NCBI GenBank assembly: GCA_910585205.1
Contig: CAJUCC010000014.1
Coordinates: 1-25,371 of the forward strand
Origin: an uncultured Lachnospiraceae bacterium
GTDB lineage: Bacteria > Bacillota > Clostridia > Lachnospirales > Lachnospiraceae
Reading direction: 5' to 3'
DNA length: 25,371 nt
Shown here: piece by piece, positions 16,483-23,000 of the stretch
Numbering within the stretch: the first letter of the stretch is position 1
How the letters are laid out: each line of letters begins with the position of its first letter
Notes under the pieces: generated by a model
What the model saw: the letters and a program-made list of their open reading frames with translations, nothing else
Databases searched by the model: none
Told to the model about the DNA's origin: nothing
Made by a program: the position numbers and the translations under genes

Positions 16483-17235
16483 ATGAGAAAAAAAGCACGT
16501 TCCATAATTGCCGGCATCCTGCTGTTTACATTGCTTTCCGGCATTTCCATCACTGTATGTGCCACAGAACCGGCAGATACTTCCGAAAATGCCGAGGAGG
16601 AATTCCGGGATCCGGGATACGATAACGGCGCCGATGTAGTCTATCCTTTTTTACCGGCTACATTCAACGTGCCCTGGGACAAACAGACCGATGCGGAAAA
16701 CCTGCAATATCTGCTCGCTTCCGGTGACGCTCCCGGTGCGGAAGGACTGAAATGGTGGGTGAACAGCGGGTTTGACGATGCAACAAAACTGGCCTATCTG
16801 AACACGCTCAAAAATGTCAGCCGAGATACCTCCCTCTGGGTCATAAATTCCTCCCTCTCCCCGGAACAAAAGTCCGCTTATTTCAGGAGTCATGATCTCC
16901 GGGGACAGGGAAGCGACGTCCTTCTGTGGTGGTATGACAATATAGGCAGCAAGCTCACGACAGGACAGACAAGAAAGACAGATGCCAATAATTACGAATG
17001 GTATACAAGAAGTGTTTTAAATACTTTGGAAGGTGTGGAAGTTGTCACCATAGGGGAAGACAGGTATTACATTGCCAAGGCCGATCTGGACAGAAATATC
17101 GCCGCCGGTAAAATCGAGGTAAAAACAAAAACCCTATGGTGGGAAGGCGCTCCCGAAAGTGCATGGACAGCCTATTTCTACTCTGCCGCTTCCGTAGAAT
17201 CCCTCGGTTGCAAACTCTGGAATTTAGCAGAATAA
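16483..17235 (+). CDS. Secreted protein of unknown function with three Trp-Trp pairs
   Basis: The 250-residue protein starts with a clear signal peptide (MRKKARSIIAGILLFTLLSG, cleavage probably after VCA). The mature part is acidic, then holds three Trp-Trp pairs in similar settings (LKWWVNSG, LLWWYDNIG and TLWWEGAP), suggesting repeated aromatic surface elements. I recognise no family, no catalytic motif and no sorting signal. AAAGGAG lies nine bases before the ATG. It is the only plus-strand gene in this part, faces away from the TraX unit and directly precedes the mobile region. A carbohydrate- or wall-binding role would be a guess from the Trp content. Confidence 0.78.
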   Translation: MRKKARSIIAGILLFTLLSGISITVCATEPADTSENAEEEFRDPGYDNGADVVYPFLPATFNVPWDKQTDAENLQYLLASGDAPGAEGLKWWVNSGFDDATKLAYLNTLKNVSRDTSLWVINSSLSPEQKSAYFRSHDLRGQGSDVLLWWYDNIGSKLTTGQTRKTDANNYEWYTRSVLNTLEGVEVVTIGEDRYYIAKADLDRNIAAGKIEVKTKTLWWEGAPESAWTAYFYSAASVESLGCKLWNLAE

Positions 17236-17255
17236 ATGAGATACAAATATCCTGA

Positions 17256-17510
17256 AACAAACTCCCTTTTTGGAATTGTGCGCATACAGAGGCTTCTTTT
17301 ATATGGGGTATATGTGTCGATAGGAAAGCCTGGGAAGACGGCCTGTTTCAGACGGTTGTTCAATACAAGACAGATAATGGGAGAGCCTTTGTTATATCGC
17401 CTGAAATCAAGTATGAGCCGGACATAAAAGGAATCCGGGAGTTTCCAGTACCTCCCCAGTTTTTGCGGGATTTTTCAATTTTCGGTTTTTATGTCATTCT
17501 TTATGAATGA
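17256..17510 (+). pseudogene. Headless open frame, possible gene remnant
   Basis: An 84-codon frame is open between TGA at 17253 and TGA at 17508 but has no ATG, GTG or TTG. Its residues look protein-like (TVVQYKTDNGRAFVISPEIK, then FPVPPQFLRDFSIFG), better than the overlapping frame at 17236-17427. A hairpin (17437-17441 with 17452-17456, followed by AGTTTTTGC) crosses it, so part of the stretch may instead be the terminator of the secreted-protein gene. It may be the 3' remnant of a gene cut by insertion of the AT-rich element. Origin unknown. Confidence 0.35.
17437..17466 (+). terminator. Possible terminator of the secreted-protein gene
   Basis: GGGAG (17437-17441) pairs with CTCCC (17452-17456) around a ten-base loop, followed by CCAGTTTTTGC. 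The stem is short and it lies about 200 bases after the stop at 17235, so the assignment is tentative. Confidence 0.4.
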
Positions 17511-17913
17511 TTACACTTATGTCATCATAATCCTTTTTATATTTATGTTCTTCCTCGTCAATTTCTATGGCAAGATTAAACTTTGGGATGTATAAATCTA
17601 TCCTATAATTATCAACTGGACATTGCGGAATGTACTTGATGTTCATTCCATCTAAGAAATCTTTTATTTCATTTAGATATTTGTATTCAAACCTTGCAGA
17701 ACGGATATTGTATTTGAATTTGTTTGTCAAAATGTCAGCACCAACACCATCTATCTGAAATTTTAGATAATGTCTTCCATTGGAAATAAATGTGCTTTCA
17801 AAAAAATGTTCTGATAATTCTGGATTTTTCTTTATAAGATTTTTTATATCTCTCGTGATGTAATCATGTCTTTTATCAAATCTTTTTGCTATTTCAATAC
17901 TATCAATTATAAT
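17494..17913 (-). CDS. Rha-like phage regulatory protein fused to an endonuclease-like domain
   Basis: The frame is open from 17916 and encodes two parts. The first (DSIEIAKRFDKRHDYITRDI, then FFESTFISNGRHYLKF) matches the start of Rha/antirepressor-type phage proteins. The second (from about residue 62; YRIDLYIPKFNLAIEIDEEEH) resembles the PD-(D/E)XK-like nuclease tail of phage antirepressors, with D, E and the E-x-D pattern visible. It ends after KKDYDD, where relatives normally continue, so the C-terminus seems truncated. A perfect Shine-Dalgarno, GGAGGTGAT (17927-17919), stands upstream, but the codon at proper spacing (17913) is ATT. The first standard start, TTG at 17730, would remove the entire Rha part. 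Either ATT is used or the start has mutated. Confidence 0.6.
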   Translation of the reverse strand: MIIDSIEIAKRFDKRHDYITRDIKNLIKKNPELSEHFFESTFISNGRHYLKFQIDGVGADILTNKFKYNIRSARFEYKYLNEIKDFLDGMNIKYIPQCPVDNYRIDLYIPKFNLAIEIDEEEHKYKKDYDDISVIIHKE

Positions 17914-17944
17914 TCTTTATCACCTCCAATCTATATTTCTCTAA

Positions 17945-17973
17945 GCAAAAAGATGATTGCTCAATAAACAATC
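17945..17973 (-). terminator. Weak terminator between the large RNA region and the Rha-like gene
   Basis: On the minus strand GATTGT (17973-17968) pairs with GCAATC (17960-17955), including one U-G pair and a seven-base loop. ATC and then TTTTTGC follow. The stem is AT-rich, but the position is right for ending an RNA transcribed through 19330-17980. Confidence 0.4.
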
Positions 17974-19330
17974 TCCCAAATGATAAAAAACGTTTATTTT
18001 TTTATGGAATCTTCCTCCCCCACTTGTGGGGGAATGGTATGGTTCAAATCTTTTAAAATGTTTACTTGTGTCCAAATCGGATAAATCTTTCGCCAGCAAC
18101 CTGTCGATCAGACCATCATGGACTAATTCATATTAATTTGCAGTTGTCACCGTGGGCACTTCTGTGGAAAACTCATCCCTTTATAGGCGTTGAGTTTAAA
18201 CCCTTCGCAAGGTTTAAGAAGCAAACACTTTAAACCATTTGCTTATCAGATTGCAGATATGCATACTATGCACTTTTGGATGTCCAGAATTAGGACGGCT
18301 GAATTTTAAACCATCATCTGGTAATAAAATATTTTTGTGTTCGCATCATCTTTCAACGGAAGTACTTTTTTCATCACTTCCATTACATAAAATTCAATAG
18401 CAAAACGTTACCCACACGGCAGAACAGATCATTCAGTCAGCTTATATATTCAATCCTATATAATGTCGGATTCAAACGTGAACTCATTTCCAATTAGAAA
18501 ATTTAATATTGCAAATTTCAAATCATCCAAACTGAAGGATTAGGATTTTTTCGACCACTTATGAGCGAATAAATTAAATCTATCACATTGCTTTTATAGC
18601 AAGATGATTCAAAGCCTGATAACAATCGTACCTACAGATACACGCCAGTTCCCCGCGGGGAACCATCATCTTACGGGACTACGGTATGTCGCATAATACT
18701 ACCCACCTAAATTTTCATACCAGCAGCAGCCGTTGTGTCATAGTGTCACAACCATTCCCAATTTTGGGATTCGTTGTCCACGACGGACAACACTTTCCAC
18801 TTTTACGGAATCTGTTTGAACCGAAATCGTGAGATATAATCAATCGCCAAAATTGTCGAGTCAGATTCCCACTATGGGAAGACGGTTAAACCGACATCTA
18901 CTCGATTCTTCCAATCGGACTAATCGGCAGATAACCGAATATTTCAAAGGATACGCTTATAATGTGTACCCTCTAAATGAAGAAACCCTCTACCTTGAAA
19001 CAGGGTAGCCCCAATCAGGATACCTACAATATAGCCACCCTATAAAGTATGTAACGCTTTGTTACACACTGGAAATGAATGTCCATGATGGCCAACAATA
19101 CAGCTTCACTTCAAATGGGTATCGTGAAACGCTATAGTCCTAATGATTCAGTACTTAACAGTTTGAGAACTACTGATAATTAATAGTTGGTCATGACCAT
19201 CTAATCAAATATGTGTAGAATCGCACTTATCTTGAATATGGGGTGGTGTTTTGATACCCCACACTGGATACGTCAGTTCTATCGAAGCCGTACTTTTTGG
19301 TACATGTTGGGTACTGAATTTTGCAATGTC
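17945..19330 (-). ncRNA. Candidate very large structured non-coding RNA (about 1.3-1.4 kb)
   Basis: No credible protein gene is visible over 1.4 kb, but many short near-perfect hairpins are. Arms (plus coordinates) include 18017-18022/18027-18032, 18169-18175/18191-18197, 18219-18225/18238-18244, 18355-18363/18376-18384, 18588-18592/18598-18602, 18648-18663, 18732-18737/18747-18752, 18756-18760/18765-18769, 18773-18779/18785-18791, 19047-19055/19061-19069, 19188-19199 and 19237-19244/19256-19263, plus a branched domain at 18856-18905. Stems at 18198, 18355, 19047 and 19237 pair fully only on the minus strand, through G-U pairs; the first then has a GCGA tetraloop. One stem (18990-19008) favours the plus strand. 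Large ornate RNAs such as ROOL and GOLLD occur in phages and mobile elements; membership is not established. No clear promoter was found, so it may be cotranscribed with phd-doc. Confidence 0.6.
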
Positions 19331-19351
19331 CTTCGAAAGCCAATGTTTCAT

Positions 19352-19728
19352 TTACACTTGATGTTTCAGAATCCACGACAAAATATCTTCATATCCATTC
19401 TTTCCATCTGCCACATCAAGTATCAAATCCGATAACTCTTTCGCATATAATTTAATTCATATCCATTGACCGCCAGGAAAACCAGCATGGCATGAACGCC
19501 AATTCTTTTATTGCCATCCATCATTGCATGATTCTTTACCAGCCCATAACATAATCTTGCTGCTTTTGCCTGTACGCTTGGATATAGTTCTTCGCCACTA
19601 AAGGACTGAAACGGACTTTCCAGTGCAGAATCAAGTAATCCTTCATCCCGTATGCCATCACAGCCTCCGGTAGATTCAATCAGCTGGGTATGGAGCATCA
19701 ATACCTGTTCCTTTGTCAGCCGGATCAT
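19352..19728 (-). pseudogene. doc: Doc-type Fic-domain toxin with a one-base frameshift
   Basis: Doc toxins phosphorylate elongation factor Tu and stop translation. The open frame (19423-19728, 101 residues) has the start MIRLTKEQVLMLHTQLIEST and the catalytic motif HAMMDGNKR (family H-x-F-x-D/N-G-N-K-R, with Met in place of Phe). It then runs into NYMRKSYRI and stops. In another frame the expected C-terminus continues perfectly (LSDLILDVADGKNGYEDILS, ending HQV and TAA at 19352). One missing A in the run at 19438-19441 would restore a full-length Doc, ...NYMRKELSDL. The start overlaps the antitoxin stop by ATGA. The toxin is thus probably inactive, or made by slippage. A sequencing error is also possible. 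Confidence 0.85.
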
Positions 19729-19967
19729 TTTGCCAATACCTCATACGCTTCTCTATTCTGTTCTATTAATCTTTTCGAGAGATTCATAATATCTTCATCT
19801 GGTGCATTAGAATCCTTCTCCGCTTTGCTAATATCAATAACAAGATACCTCGGCACATTATTTTTCAGAATAACAGCCGTCCCATGCTCATCAACTAATC
19901 TCGCTACTTTTGAAAAATTCTGGTTTGCTTCTGTAATCGAAACCATTGTGTTTGTATCAATTCTCAT
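19725..19967 (-). CDS. phd: Phd/YefM-family antitoxin
   Basis: The 80-residue antitoxin neutralises Doc and, with it, represses the operon. The N-terminal half (MVSITEANQNFSKVARLVDE, then PRYLVIDI) is the Phd/YefM DNA-binding fold. The second half is acidic and helical and would bind the toxin. AGGAG lies upstream of the ATG. It overlaps doc by four bases, the standard arrangement. The gene is intact although its toxin frame is shifted. Confidence 0.93.
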   Translation of the reverse strand: MRIDTNTMVSITEANQNFSKVARLVDEHGTAVILKNNVPRYLVIDISKAEKDSNAPDEDIMNLSKRLIEQNREAYEVLAK

Positions 19968-20000
19968 AATAAAATCTCCTAATCTACCGAATCTAAATAT

Positions 20001-20029
20001 AGTATATACAGTTTATAGGATATACTCAA
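20001..20029 (-). promoter_or_regulatory. phd-doc promoter with overlapping operator
   Basis: On the minus strand TTGAGT (20029-20024) and TATACT (20006-20001) are 17 bp apart. Inverted arms AGTATAT and ATATACT (20001-20007 and 20020-20026) overlap both boxes, as expected for a promoter repressed by Phd or the Phd-Doc complex. Confidence 0.65.
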
Positions 20030-20109
20030 CCTATTTTAGCCAGCAAAGCATATATTTTTAAAATATGCCTTACACAGCACTTTTATCATTATCAAATATA
20101 CTCTTATAT

Positions 20110-20295
20110 CTATAAGTCCTGATCCTTTCCAGTAACGCAAAATAAATCACAAGGGATTTTGCCGCTGTGAGATTCATTATCTGCTTCTGTATAAACAGGT
20201 TCTTTGTAATCACCTATTTTGTAAATATCATTATTTGTCATTGGAAATTCTGAATCTTTCGGAGACACCACTTTGCATAAGTCATTTTGATCCAC
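20110..20295 (-). CDS. Small hypothetical protein (61 aa)
   Basis: The frame starts with GTG at 20295, 14 bases after the stop of the upstream unknown gene, with no convincing ribosome binding site. The sequence is hydrophilic and acidic (NNDIYKIGDYKEPVYTEADN, later IPCDLFCVTGKDQDL) with two cysteines near the end. I recognise no family. It may be translated by coupling from the upstream gene or be a remnant of a longer one. Confidence 0.4.
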   Translation of the reverse strand: MDQNDLCKVVSPKDSEFPMTNNDIYKIGDYKEPVYTEADNESHSGKIPCDLFCVTGKDQDL

Positions 20296-20309
20296 GCAAC
20301 CCGTATTTG

Positions 20310-20768
20310 TCAGGGTAGGTTCATTTGAACCTCACCTTCTGTATGCATATCCAGTATTTCATCTATAGAGAAATCATTCTCCATTGAAACAGGTTCACCC
20401 CAGTTGTCATCCGTCTGATTATCAATATTCTCATTTTCAGAATCAGTACTATTATTAAGCAAATACTTGTATTTATAGAAAACATCTTCAGGAACTATCT
20501 TATCAAGAAATTCTTCACCTGAATAACCTTTTTCTACCGCTTGTTCATATTTCTTTTCATTCTGCTGGTTTCTATAATGCACATATCTATGTATACGTTT
20601 TATCTCTTTTTCTGGATATACCGCTCCATGTCTAACCATACAATAATATTTCTGCATGAGTGACCTGCTTTCATTTGCCCTTTTATCAACAATATCTTCT
20701 CCCAACTCAAAATCATCACACATAATAACAGTATCAAATACAGACGTTTCATGCTGTTCTACTCCCAC
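20310..20768 (-). CDS. Hypothetical protein of the mobile region (152 aa)
   Basis: I recognise no family. The frame begins with GTG at 20768 directly after an in-frame TAA, with no good ribosome binding site, so the true N-terminus may be lost. The middle is basic and helical (RANESRSLMQKYYCMVRHGA, KEIKRIHRYVHYRNQQNEKK) and the end is very acidic and Asn-rich (STDSENENIDNQTDDNWGEP). No membrane segment or catalytic motif is visible. The base composition and strand match its AT-rich neighbours, so it travels with the element. Confidence 0.5.
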   Translation of the reverse strand: MGVEQHETSVFDTVIMCDDFELGEDIVDKRANESRSLMQKYYCMVRHGAVYPEKEIKRIHRYVHYRNQQNEKKYEQAVEKGYSGEEFLDKIVPEDVFYKYKYLLNNSTDSENENIDNQTDDNWGEPVSMENDFSIDEILDMHTEGEVQMNLP

Positions 20769-20851
20769 TTAAACCGAGTGGAAACAGCTTCAAAATGCTG
20801 TACCACGGTGAAACCCCCGCAAATATTCCAATGACACTCACCGTGTAAAAT

Positions 20852-21001
20852 TTACTCTTGTGTTTGCTCATTCTGTTTGTTCTCCAACGCTATCAAATCC
20901 AATGTATTGAAGTATCCCTGTGTGCCACAGAACACCAGAAAGAATCCTCCCGTTTTTGGATTGATGCCACATCTGATAGGGAACATGCCCTTTTTAATCA
21001 A
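20852..21001 (-). CDS. Short conserved-looking protein (49 aa)
   Basis: The frame starts at TTG 21001 (AGGA ten bases upstream) or ATG 20986. The translation is compact and protein-like: GMFPIRCGINPKTGGFFLVF, CGTQGYFNTLDLIALENKQ, then an acidic tail. Two cysteines, several Gly and aromatic residues suggest a small folded beta domain. From memory, similar short proteins occur in mobile elements of Clostridia, but I cannot name the family. Confidence 0.5.
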   Translation of the reverse strand: MIKKGMFPIRCGINPKTGGFFLVFCGTQGYFNTLDLIALENKQNEQTQE

Positions 21002-21002
21002 T

Positions 21003-21440
21003 GAATATATTTCCTATTTAAAATAATTCATTTATATATTCTCTTTTGATTTACTGGCAGATAGAATATACCTATCTTCATTTAGGTTTAATTCACTCAA
21101 CACCAGATTTCGTGTGTTAAAAGTGTTAAAAGTTTTAACAGCCTTCTCTTCTATATCCGATTTCTTTCTGTACAAAATATAATAAGAATCTCATATCTAA
21201 CATTTCTAACTTGTTATACTGTCAGCCTGAAAATATTAAATTTATTATTTTACATGGTAAAAAGACCACACTAAAAACAGCGCGGTCTTTTATATCGTTT
21301 ACGTTTTCAAATATTCAGTTTTCATCATCATTTAATGGAATTATTAGTAGAAGCACACAATCGACACTGTTGATAGTTATTAGATTTTCCTGAATTTCGG
21401 TGTTACAGTTTGTTTTGATTGCCCTGTAATGGCAATTTCT
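21003..21440. other. Gene-poor AT-rich stretch
   Basis: Apart from the terminator at 21257-21290 I see no intact gene. On the minus strand two short frames around 21032-21176 read like parts of one protein (DIEEKAVKTFNT in one frame, NLVLSELNLNEDRYILSA in the next). They would join if the five-T run near 21119-21123 had four, so a decayed small gene is possible. The tandem motif ACTTTTAAC-ACTTTTTAAC lies at the junction. Confidence 0.4.
21257..21290 (-). terminator. Rho-independent terminator of the 23452-21441 operon
   Basis: On the minus strand GACCGCGC (21287-21280) pairs with GTGTGGTC (21271-21264), with two G-U pairs and an eight-base loop. The stem extends with flanking A/T pairs and is followed by TTTTTACC. 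The pairing is complete only on the minus strand, fixing its orientation. Confidence 0.75.
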
Positions 21441-21725
21441 TTATGCAGTGACCAAATAATCAACCGCCCTCTTTATCCTTGCCATCTCATTGGTGTAAAT
21501 CCTGTATGCCGCATTCTTCGCTGATTCCACGGAACCATGCTTTTCAGACTGTAACCTCCTGATACTGCCTTTCCCGAAAACATATAGGTAATAATTATCC
21601 TCTTCTGGTTCATGATTGATACGAAATTCCATTTTTATCACACCGCATAAATTGATCTCACAATGACTGCATATGATCACACCATCTGATACAACATCTT
21701 TCCATTCCAGATCTTTGAACTGCAT
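21441..21725 (-). CDS. Small hypothetical protein (94 aa)
   Basis: AAGGAGAC precedes the ATG at 21725, a good start. The protein reads as a mixed alpha/beta domain (VIICSHCEINLCGVIKMEFR, EDNYYLYVFGKGSIRRL) with three cysteines early on, two of them in CSHC, so metal binding is possible but not shown. No family recognised. It is the last gene before the operon terminator. Confidence 0.65.
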   Translation of the reverse strand: MQFKDLEWKDVVSDGVIICSHCEINLCGVIKMEFRINHEPEEDNYYLYVFGKGSIRRLQSEKHGSVESAKNAAYRIYTNEMARIKRAVDYLVTA

Positions 21726-21740
21726 TTAATGTCTCCTTAA

Positions 21741-21911
21741 TTATTTATTTCTCAACGGACACCACTTAGGGCTTGTTTTTGGTGGATGATCTACGCCAAG
21801 TCTGCCAAATATCCGCATCGTATCATTTTCTTCACAACAATAGTAATCTTTGCAAATAAAATCCGTACATTGACATCTCTCGCATTCAGCGCAACGTGGT
21901 ACTCTATTCAT
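21741..21911 (-). CDS. Cys-rich small protein (56 aa), putative metal-binding
   Basis: The 57-codon frame has GGAGACAATAG before the ATG. Cysteines are dense in the first half (positions 7, 10, 13, 15, 20, 25 and 26), followed by a Pro-rich end (HPPKTSPKWCPLRNK) with an eighth Cys. Pairs spaced C-x2-C suggest a small zinc-binding fold. The ending WCPLR recalls short proteins seen in phages and mobile elements of Clostridia, but I cannot name a family. It overlaps the interrupted upstream gene by eight bases, implying coupled translation. Confidence 0.65.
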   Translation of the reverse strand: MNRVPRCAECERCQCTDFICKDYYCCEENDTMRIFGRLGVDHPPKTSPKWCPLRNK

Positions 21912-22068
21912 CTATTGTCTCCAATTCACCAATCGCAATATCAATAAGATAATTAACCGCCCATGATAAATTAAAATCGGCACAGCCTTCTTTTTTTTAA
22001 TATTTGACTAGCTTTTTCATAGTCTTCTTATTTACCAGTGCCATTCTATCTGTTGCTTTAAATTTCAT
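21904..22068 (-). pseudogene. Short gene interrupted by an in-frame TAA at a run of eight A
   Basis: ATG at 22068 with AGGAAAGG upstream begins MKFKATDRMALVNKKTMKKL-VKY. TAA follows as codon 24 (21999-21997), then the same frame continues KKEGCADFNLSWAVNYLIDI-AIGELETIDE to TAG at 21904. Both halves look coding, and the end overlaps the next gene by eight bases as in an operon. A single T-to-A change of TTA to TAA would explain it. The stop sits at the beginning of AAAAAAAA, where slippage could occur, but slippage alone would shift the frame. Confidence 0.55.
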
Positions 22069-22072
22069 ATAT

Positions 22073-22411
22073 TTAGTTCCTTTCCTGATTTGATTTTTCT
22101 TTTCTACATTTTTCGCATATTTGAGGAATTATCTTCTTTATCCATTCATTTCCACACTTATAAGTTTCGTTTATTTGCTCCCTAACTACGCTACAAGGAT
22201 TATATTTGTATAAATCATTATCTTTACATAAATCGTCCTCAATCTCATCTATAGCAACCTTCAAATGGTTATTTACAGTTCTGGATAAATCGTCAATATC
22301 TATTTCCCCATATAAATGTGATAATCTGCTTATATTTTCTTCTGTAATAATTGCTACTCGTTCATTTAATTTCACTATGTATCTTTTCCCTCCAATTTTT
22401 CTAATGGACAA
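22073..22411 (-). CDS. Hypothetical protein (about 100-112 aa)
   Basis: The frame opens at TTG 22411. A second possible start is GTG 22375, which overlaps the stop of the upstream 57-aa gene by one base and lies 13 bases after GGAGG. With the GTG the protein has about 100 residues. It is helical and charged (LNERVAIITEENISRLSHLY, IDEIEDDLCKDNDLYKYN), with cysteines near the end (CEKCRKEK) that may bind metal. No family recognised. It lies inside the minus-strand small-gene operon. Confidence 0.6.
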   Translation of the reverse strand: MSIRKIGGKRYIVKLNERVAIITEENISRLSHLYGEIDIDDLSRTVNNHLKVAIDEIEDDLCKDNDLYKYNPCSVVREQINETYKCGNEWIKKIIPQICEKCRKEKSNQERN

Positions 22412-22548
22412 TCCCTATCCATAATAATCCTGCTTGTACTTTTCTTATTCAGGAAACAATAATCATCCAAATCCCAATGCTGGCTCATGTTCTGCCTAAA
22501 AATACAGTTATTACAATTCTCTGGTGCATTGTCCACATATATTTTCAT
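22375..22548 (-). CDS. Short Cys-containing protein (57 aa) of phage/mobile-element type
   Basis: ATG at 22548 follows GGAGG after five bases. The sequence MKIYVDNAPENCNNCIFRQN, then DDYCFL and RDCPLEKLE, has five cysteines arranged C-x2-C, C, C. From memory this resembles short phage-associated proteins that begin MKI-V and carry cysteine pairs ending in CPL; the match is not verified and no function is known. Its 3' end overlaps the frame of the next gene. Confidence 0.65.
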   Translation of the reverse strand: MKIYVDNAPENCNNCIFRQNMSQHWDLDDYCFLNKKSTSRIIMDRDCPLEKLEGKDT

Positions 22549-22580
22549 ACAAACCTCCGCTATGCTCTTACAGAAAATCC

Positions 22581-23000
22581 TTAGCTTCTTAAATATTCAA
22601 CCGCCAGTTTCAGAAGTTTTCCATTATTTACAGTATTATCCACGGTATCATCCCAAACATGAGGGGTTTTACTGTTCGTATTTAATCCACCATGTAATCC
22701 CTGATTCCCCCATTGTGCCACTTGTACGCCAGTAGCATTGTAATAATTGTCCATATATTCCGTATCAATATAAACAGATGCAGTAACTTTACTTCCTTTT
22801 ATTTTAGGTTCAACTTTCACCGCTGAACGTAGAAAATCATATTGCCGCCTGTAAGATTTCGGATCATAACTGTTATAGTATCCCTGTAGAAAATAGTTCA
22901 GTGTTTCATATACTCGTTCTGTCAGTTCGTCTACCATTTTTACCATAGTCGGCATAAGTGCCGCTTGTAACTGATTCATGTTGCTAATATGTTTTGTCAT
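22581..23000 (-). CDS. Phage tail-component-like protein (HK97 gp10-like, tentative)
   Basis: The 139-residue protein has an N-terminal helical part (MNQLQAALMPTMVKMVDELT), then YDPKSYRRQYDFL and VYIDTEYMDNYY, and a Gly-rich stretch VAQWGNQGLHGGLNT. The arrangement of helix, Tyr-Arg-Arg-rich turn, beta strands and a trailing glycine loop recalls head-tail joining or gp10-like tail components, but there is no diagnostic residue. The start overlaps the stop of the HU-like gene by one base (TAATG). No other structural phage genes are present, so it is an isolated relic or serves another role. Confidence 0.45.
   Translation of the reverse strand: MTKHISNMNQLQAALMPTMVKMVDELTERVYETLNYFLQGYYNSYDPKSYRRQYDFLRSAVKVEPKIKGSKVTASVYIDTEYMDNYYNATGVQVAQWGNQGLHGGLNTNSKTPHVWDDTVDNTVNNGKLLKLAVEYLRS

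Noticed and set aside
17236..17427. Plus-strand frame of 63 codons starting ATG next to the secreted protein's stop
   Set aside because: No ribosome binding site, and the alternative frame across the same bases reads more like protein.
17945..19330. CRISPR array or repeated DNA family as the explanation for the many palindromes
   Set aside because: The hairpins differ in sequence and spacing; there is no recurring unit or spacer pattern.
17945..19330. The same RNA read on the plus strand
   Set aside because: Four stems lose a pair (A-C mismatch) on the plus strand where the minus strand has G-U; only the stem at 18990-19008 favours plus. Not fully excluded.
19211..19435. Plus-strand frame of 74 codons
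   Set aside because: It runs through hairpins of the RNA candidate and the end of doc on the opposite strand; no ribosome site or family resemblance.
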